Shown here one piece after another: positions 13,512 to 17,025 of a DNA stretch of 17,025 nt. This DNA is from an uncultured Corynebacterium sp. (GTDB taxonomy: Bacteria > Actinomycetota > Actinomycetes > Mycobacteriales > Mycobacteriaceae). The notes below the pieces were generated by a model, which ran no database searches, was not told where the DNA came from, and saw only the letters and a program-made list of their open reading frames with translations. Position 1 is the first letter of the stretch. Every line of letters starts with the position of its first letter. Position numbers and translations under genes: made by a program. The stretch is from the NCBI GenBank assembly GCA_943913645.1, contig CALTYZ010000031.1, positions 1 through 17,025 on the forward strand. The letters run 5' to 3'.

Positions 13512-14669
13512 CTATCCCTGCGGTTTGCACAGTGCCTGTTCAAGGCGCTGGTTTACCTGTTGCGGGTCGATTGGCACGTCTTGCACCCAAGGCTGGCCGC
13601 TGAGAACCATCCCGACCTCGCTTGCAGGCACACCGCAAATCGTTGCATTCTCGCGTATGAGCGCAGCTAGCCCTGCTTGGTCAACGAATTCACCGAGGAC
13701 GGCCTCAACGCTCGGTTGGCCGCTGAGGCTGAGGTGCTCCAAGGAGAACTCGCCCCATTGCACTGGCAGATCGGCGTAGGGCTTCCAGTGCTCAGGGGCA
13801 AGGTTGCGAAACAGCGTTCTCGCCTGCGCGTTGAGTTGGCGGGTCTCTGGTGGGATCTCTGGCCAGGCGCATACTTCAGCATCGCACTCGATCACGTCAG
13901 TGTCGCGGGCAGTGAGCCCGAAGGTATCCATCTTGATGCTCATTACGACTCCAGCGATGAGGCAGGCAATCCCGGCTGCTGATGAGGCAAGACCAGAGTG
14001 GAGTCCATGTTTTGCGCGGGCTGCGTGGATGGCCAATGCAGCCCCAACTACGGTGAGGGCAAATCCGACAATTCCAATGGACGCTGCGATCAGCGCTTGC
14101 GGGTCAAGGGTGGTATCAAGCGAGCAGCACGCGACAAAGTCCCCTGTGAGACGCCGTAACACGCCTGGTCGTAGGGATGGGGTGATCGCATACCAGGCGT
14201 ATGCGATCAGACCCGCCACCGTTACTGCGATGATTGGCCGAAAAACCAGCCCGAGAGCGCCCCCGATCAACGCCCAACACACGCCGACAAGCAGGGAGTA
14301 GACCAGCATCCTTAGCACCAGCCCAACGGGGACCGTCGGAATTCCCACCACCTGTGTGAGCAGGGCAAGGGTGTAGCCGGCGGGGGCAAAAAGGGCGAAG
14401 AGTAGAACGCGGTCCAGAACGATTTTGCGCGCTGGCCCTGCGGCCTGTTGCACAAATGCTTGAAAGCGAGATGCTTCCCACGCGGCTGCGGCCGCAATTG
14501 CCGGCGTGACCACAAAGAACGCGAGCGTTGCCTGTGCGGCGGCGGCAGGCCCGTAGATGGTTTTGCCGGCTTGTGAGACTGGAATCAGTGCGAGTGCGAG
14601 CGCCGCGAAACACAACCACATCGACGGCCGGCGAATCCAGTGGCTCAGGCCAAAGCTAGGGGGCGCCAT
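13512..14669 (-). CDS. ABC transporter membrane subunit with extracytoplasmic C-terminal domain
   Basis: A 385-aa protein. Six or seven hydrophobic helices (about 17-35, 44-66, 88-109, 120-143, 146-165, 193-215 and 228-247) are followed by a soluble domain (about 248-385) without further membrane segments. That domain starts with ECDAEVCAWPEIPPE (261-275), where C262 and C267 could pair. By layout it resembles actinobacterial ABC-2-like permeases with a C-x(n)-C-x-W-P-E motif, but the family assignment is from memory and weak. The ATG at 14669 has AAGGAG 5 nt upstream and lies inside the ATPase gene's 3' end (14-bp overlap), which indicates tight coupling. Substrate unknown. Confidence 0.75.
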   Translation of the reverse strand: MAPPSFGLSHWIRRPSMWLCFAALALALIPVSQAGKTIYGPAAAAQATLAFFVVTPAIAAAAAWEASRFQAFVQQAAGPARKIVLDRVLLFALFAPAGYTLALLTQVVGIPTVPVGLVLRMLVYSLLVGVCWALIGGALGLVFRPIIAVTVAGLIAYAWYAITPSLRPGVLRRLTGDFVACCSLDTTLDPQALIAASIGIVGFALTVVGAALAIHAARAKHGLHSGLASSAAGIACLIAGVVMSIKMDTFGLTARDTDVIECDAEVCAWPEIPPETRQLNAQARTLFRNLAPEHWKPYADLPVQWGEFSLEHLSLSGQPSVEAVLGEFVDQAGLAALIRENATICGVPASEVGMVLSGQPWVQDVPIDPQQVNQRLEQALCKPQG

Positions 14670-15363
14670 TGCTTCTCCTTTGCGCAAATGACCGCGCGAG
14701 AATATGCGCAGGTGTGTTTCCGCGTTGCGCAGCCAACTCGAGGAACTCGGAGCGCTCACCGTCGAAGTGAATCACCCCGTGATCAAGCACCACGACGCGC
14801 TCAAACGGTCGTTGCAGTTCTCCTGCGTCGTGGGTAGATACCACGAGTGTTTGGCCGGCATCTGCAACGCGCTGGTAGATCTCGGTGATTGCCTGCTTAT
14901 TCAACGGATCGAGGGCGGCGCTCGGTTCGTCCAAGAGAAGAATCTCCGCACCCGAGTTCAGTGCGGTTGCGATAGCGAGACGAGCGCGTTCCCCGCCGCT
15001 GAGACTCTCGCAGCGCTGCTGACGTACTCGGGACAAGTCCACAAATTCGAGCCAATACTGGCTTTTGGCACGCGCGCGCTTGCGGTTTTGGCCATGTAGC
15101 CACGCGACGTATGCGCAGTACTCCGCTGAGCTGAAACCAACAATCGGGCGAAACGACTGTTCTACAAGCGCTACCCTGCCAGAAGCTTGAACGTAGCCCT
15201 CGGACGGTTCCACCTGCCCAGCTAGTACTGATAGCAGCGTGGTTTTGCCTGCGCCGTTAGCGCCAAGTAGCAAGGTTGGGCGCTGATCAAGCGTGAGGTG
15301 CTGACAGTTGAGCACTGTTGCACCGGAGCGCTGCACGACGACCGATTCGGCCAGGAGTGACAT
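14656..15363 (-). CDS. ABC transporter ATP-binding protein
   Basis: A 235-aa single nucleotide-binding domain. Walker A is GANGAGKTT, the Q-loop region is VALVEQSF, the signature is LSGGERARL, Walker B is ILLLDEPSAALD and the H-loop is VVSTHD. The size and simple layout match type-V or ABC-2 exporters more than importers with binding proteins, and no substrate-binding protein gene is nearby. The ATG at 15363 has GGGAGG 6 nt upstream; a TTG two codons earlier is unlikely. It is the first gene of a minus-strand operon with two membrane proteins. A -10 box (TACACT, 15420-15415) lies upstream. Confidence 0.93.
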   Translation of the reverse strand: MSLLAESVVVQRSGATVLNCQHLTLDQRPTLLLGANGAGKTTLLSVLAGQVEPSEGYVQASGRVALVEQSFRPIVGFSSAEYCAYVAWLHGQNRKRARAKSQYWLEFVDLSRVRQQRCESLSGGERARLAIATALNSGAEILLLDEPSAALDPLNKQAITEIYQRVADAGQTLVVSTHDAGELQRPFERVVVLDHGVIHFDGERSEFLELAAQRGNTPAHILARSFAQRRSNGAP

Positions 15364-15414
15364 GAGCAACCTCCCTTTGTTTGCGCACGACCCCCCACGT
15401 TGACGCTGTCGTGA

Positions 15415-15420
15415 AGTGTA
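15415..15420 (-). promoter_or_regulatory. -10 element of the ABC operon
   Basis: TACACT on the minus strand fits TANANT and predicts a start near 15408, giving a leader of about 45 nt that includes the GGGAGG ribosome site. No good -35 is seen, as is common in corynebacteria. Confidence 0.4.
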
Positions 15421-15477
15421 GCTTGCGTTTCGGCCGCAACGTTTTGTCCTGTGAAGAAGTCGAACGACGTAGTTGAG

Positions 15478-15486
15478 TTATCCACA
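15478..15486 (+). promoter_or_regulatory. Perfect DnaA box upstream of ssd
   Basis: TTATCCACA is the strongest-affinity form of the DnaA box. It lies 54 bp before the ssd start and 114 bp before the divergent ABC operon. It stands alone: I see no second box in this intergenic region, no AT-rich unwinding element and no dnaA or dnaN gene, so it is not an origin. It may be a regulatory or titration site, or chance. Confidence 0.4.
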
Positions 15487-15539
15487 GGGCAAATCCCAGT
15501 CTGGTTGCGCAATTCGTTTCGACTGTTCATGATTTACTC

Positions 15540-16577
15540 ATGCTACAAACACAACAAACGAATGGGTGGGGGGCTGCTCCCATCGTGGTCGCCGTCAGTG
15601 ACCCGCTCCTGCACCCAGAGGCCGTCCACATCGCCGCGGCATGTGGCAGGCCAATTGTTGAAGCCAAGGATGCAACACAGTTACCGCAACTTCAGGCGAA
15701 AGCATTCGCACTACTTGTCGACGTCTCCTTGCACCCTCCCACACTGACCCCACACACCTTCCTTATCACCTCATCACCTGAGGAAGCCACTCAGGATGCG
15801 TTCGTGTTGCCTGCACAAAGTGCTGACCTACTACGCGCACTCGGCGGTTTGGCCATGCGCGGGGATTCAGTAACTACCGATGCGGGGATCACCATTGCGG
15901 TAGTTGGCGCGGCAGGTGGTGTTGGGGTGTCAACGTTGGCGGCGTCGATAAGCAGACGCGTGCACGCGACGCATCTCGCTTCAAGTGGTGCCACATTAAT
16001 CGACGCAAACCGCATATCAGGCGGACTCGATCTGCTCTTAGGCATTGAGGCTGTGCCCGGGGCGCGTTGGGGAGAGATCGAACTGGGCGAAGGGGTGGTC
16101 TCACGTGGTGATGTGCGCCGCGCACTGCCAACAACCAACGACGACATCGCCGTGTTGACGTTTTCACGCAGTACAGTCCCAGACCCGGTCACGGTAGGTG
16201 TGCGCGAGCTAGATGCGGTTGTGCGGGCGGTGGACAGTGCAGGGGTGACGGTCATAGACGCCGCGCCGGGCATGCTTCCCGCACGCTGTGACCTTGTGTG
16301 CATCGTCGTGCAAGCGCAGCTGCGCGCTGCGGCTGGAGCTGCGCGGGTCGTTGCCGAATGCGCCACCGCGGGCCTTGCACACGCACTGGTGGTCCGAGAC
16401 TCCCCTTGGGAGTCGCTGAGCACTGAGGAACTAGAGCGCGCAGTGGGCGCGCGCACCATAACCCGACTGCGCACCCGTTCCGGGCTGACCCGCAGTGTTG
16501 AACGCCAAGGATTGCCTGAGCGGCTCCCACGCGAACTCGCCAACGCAGCCGACGCCGTGCTCGCGGAGGTCGTGTAA
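15540..16577 (+). CDS. ssd: Septum-site-determining protein Ssd (CpaE/MinD-like)
   Basis: A 345-aa protein. The N-terminal 110 residues look like a degenerate receiver-type domain (PIVVAVSDPLLHPEAVHIAAACGRPIVEA). A ParA/MinD-like domain follows, with a P-loop AAGGVGVST (124-132) in which both signature lysines of KGGxGK are replaced (A125, V130), then LIDANRISGGLDLLLG (153-168) and VTVIDAAPG. This matches the CpaE/TadZ group and M. tuberculosis Rv3660c, reported to affect septation. Loss of the lysines suggests weak or no ATP hydrolysis. No ribosome site precedes the ATG. The stop overlaps the next gene (TAATG), so it probably acts with the tad machinery as a localisation factor. Confidence 0.9.
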   Translation: MLQTQQTNGWGAAPIVVAVSDPLLHPEAVHIAAACGRPIVEAKDATQLPQLQAKAFALLVDVSLHPPTLTPHTFLITSSPEEATQDAFVLPAQSADLLRALGGLAMRGDSVTTDAGITIAVVGAAGGVGVSTLAASISRRVHATHLASSGATLIDANRISGGLDLLLGIEAVPGARWGEIELGEGVVSRGDVRRALPTTNDDIAVLTFSRSTVPDPVTVGVRELDAVVRAVDSAGVTVIDAAPGMLPARCDLVCIVVQAQLRAAAGAARVVAECATAGLAHALVVRDSPWESLSTEELERAVGARTITRLRTRSGLTRSVERQGLPERLPRELANAADAVLAEVV

Positions 16578-17025
16578 TGAACACCAGCAACTCCCACGCC
16601 GCGATCTTGGAGCGGGTACGCCGCCGCCTCGCCGACGAACCTGAAACACCAAACCCCCAGCGCTTGGCAGCACTGATCCGCGAAGAAGCCGTGGTAGTCA
16701 GCGATATCGATGTGTTAGAACTCATGCGTCGGCTGCGCGAAGATACCACTGGTGCCGGCCCGCTTGAGTCACTGCTTGCCGGCGGGGACGTCACCGACAT
16801 CTGCGTCAACGGCCCTGATGAGGTTTTTGTGGATCGTGGTGCAGGCCTGATGCAGATGCAGCCAGACACACCCCTGTTTGAGTCAGACGCCGCTGTACGC
16901 CGCCTAGCAACCCGCCTCGCATTGCAGTGCGGGCGCCGCCTTGATGATGCGCACCCGTTTTGCGACGGTCACGTCTCCCGCCCCGACGGCACCTTGCTGC
17001 GCTTTCACACTGTGCTAGCCCCCAC
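16577..17025 (+). CDS. tadA: TadA/CpaF-family secretion ATPase, N-terminal part (cut by window end)
   Basis: An open frame from the ATG at 16577 runs to the window end (149 complete codons, no stop). The N-terminus has a helical lead (AAILERVRRRLADEP), then RLREDTTGAGPLESLLAGG, DVTDICVNGPDEVFVDRG and RRLATRLALQCGRRLDDAHPF, followed by DGTLLRFHTVLAP. These are the conserved N-terminal domain motifs of CpaF/TadA type II/IV secretion ATPases; the Walker boxes would lie beyond the window. It overlaps the ssd stop by one base (TAATG). It most likely opens the Flp/Tad pilus genes, with TadB/TadC and pilin genes expected downstream. Confidence 0.92.
   Translation, partial: MNTSNSHAAILERVRRRLADEPETPNPQRLAALIREEAVVVSDIDVLELMRRLREDTTGAGPLESLLAGGDVTDICVNGPDEVFVDRGAGLMQMQPDTPLFESDAAVRRLATRLALQCGRRLDDAHPFCDGHVSRPDGTLLRFHTVLAP

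Noticed and set aside
15364..15539. Replication origin, prompted by the DnaA box
   Set aside because: There is only one box, no AT-rich unwinding region and no dnaA/dnaN/rpmH genes nearby.
15791..16597. A 268-codon minus-strand frame opposite ssd
   Set aside because: It is rich in Ser/Thr/Ala/Arg with no recognisable domain. It is the mirror of the well-supported ssd coding frame.

Overview
The window is a gene-dense, high-GC actinobacterial chromosome segment. It is almost certainly from a Corynebacterium species other than C. glutamicum. The strongest evidence is a Crp/Fnr regulator (6169-6852, minus) that matches the corynebacterial cAMP regulator GlxR nearly residue for residue from memory. 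Gene order and relative strands also follow the conserved actinobacterial block known in Mycobacterium tuberculosis as Rv3660c-Rv3683: ssd, HAD phosphatase, DUF1469 protein, ephE, marP, NUDIX, TlpA-like, nth, small ORF, crp, metallo-beta-lactamase, RidA, DUF4177, whiB4, ponA2, metallophosphoesterase. No database was consulted; all family calls rest on motifs read in the translations.

Layout. 1-114: the 5' part of a minus-strand tRNA-Pro(CGG) and its promoter. 174-1070 (minus) and 1106-1564 (plus): a membrane-anchored metallophosphoesterase and a GatB/YqeY protein, divergent over 35 bp. 1569-4049 (minus): a bifunctional PonA2-type penicillin-binding protein with a PASTA domain and a charged Arg/Pro/Asp/Glu tail. 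4267-4620: the WhiB4/WhcA-type Fe-S regulator, divergent from the PBP. 4672-6172 (plus): DUF4177 protein, RidA-like protein and metallo-beta-lactamase. 6169-6852 (minus): glxR, with a 38-codon leaderless ORF upstream at 7035-7151. 7204-10590 (plus): nth, a TlpA-like thioredoxin, a CoA-pyrophosphatase-type NUDIX and the periplasmic protease MarP. 10568-11923 (minus): an EphE-like alpha/beta hydrolase and a DUF1469 membrane protein. 12067-12861 (minus): a HAD-IB phosphatase. 12933-15363 (minus): a three-gene ABC cassette that is absent from the mycobacterial order. 15540 to the window end (plus): a CpaE/Ssd-type septum-site protein and the start of a TadA/CpaF secretion ATPase, which probably open a tad (Flp pilus) locus.

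Functional themes. Much of the segment concerns the cell envelope and stress: cell-wall synthesis (PonA2), acid/oxidative-stress proteolysis (MarP), thiol redox chemistry (TlpA-like, WhiB), DNA and nucleotide housekeeping (Nth, NUDIX, RidA) and global cAMP control (GlxR). The genome is very compact. Three convergent pairs meet with a 4-bp gap or an overlap, many junctions are ATGA/GTGA/TAATG overlaps, and no gene-free stretch exceeds 300 bp.

The least explained elements are: a recurrent layout of a TANNNT box exactly 7-8 nt before the start codon (leaderless genes); a perfect 19-bp palindrome over the promoter of the metallo-beta-lactamase gene; paired Crp-type sites between ponA2 and whcA; TGTG/CACA palindromes before the DUF1469 gene; the tiny ORF between nth and glxR; an EphE homologue that seems to lack its catalytic histidine; the inserted ABC cassette; and a perfect DnaA box before ssd. 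I found no clear-cut new multi-gene defence or mobile system, and no transposase, integrase or CRISPR array.
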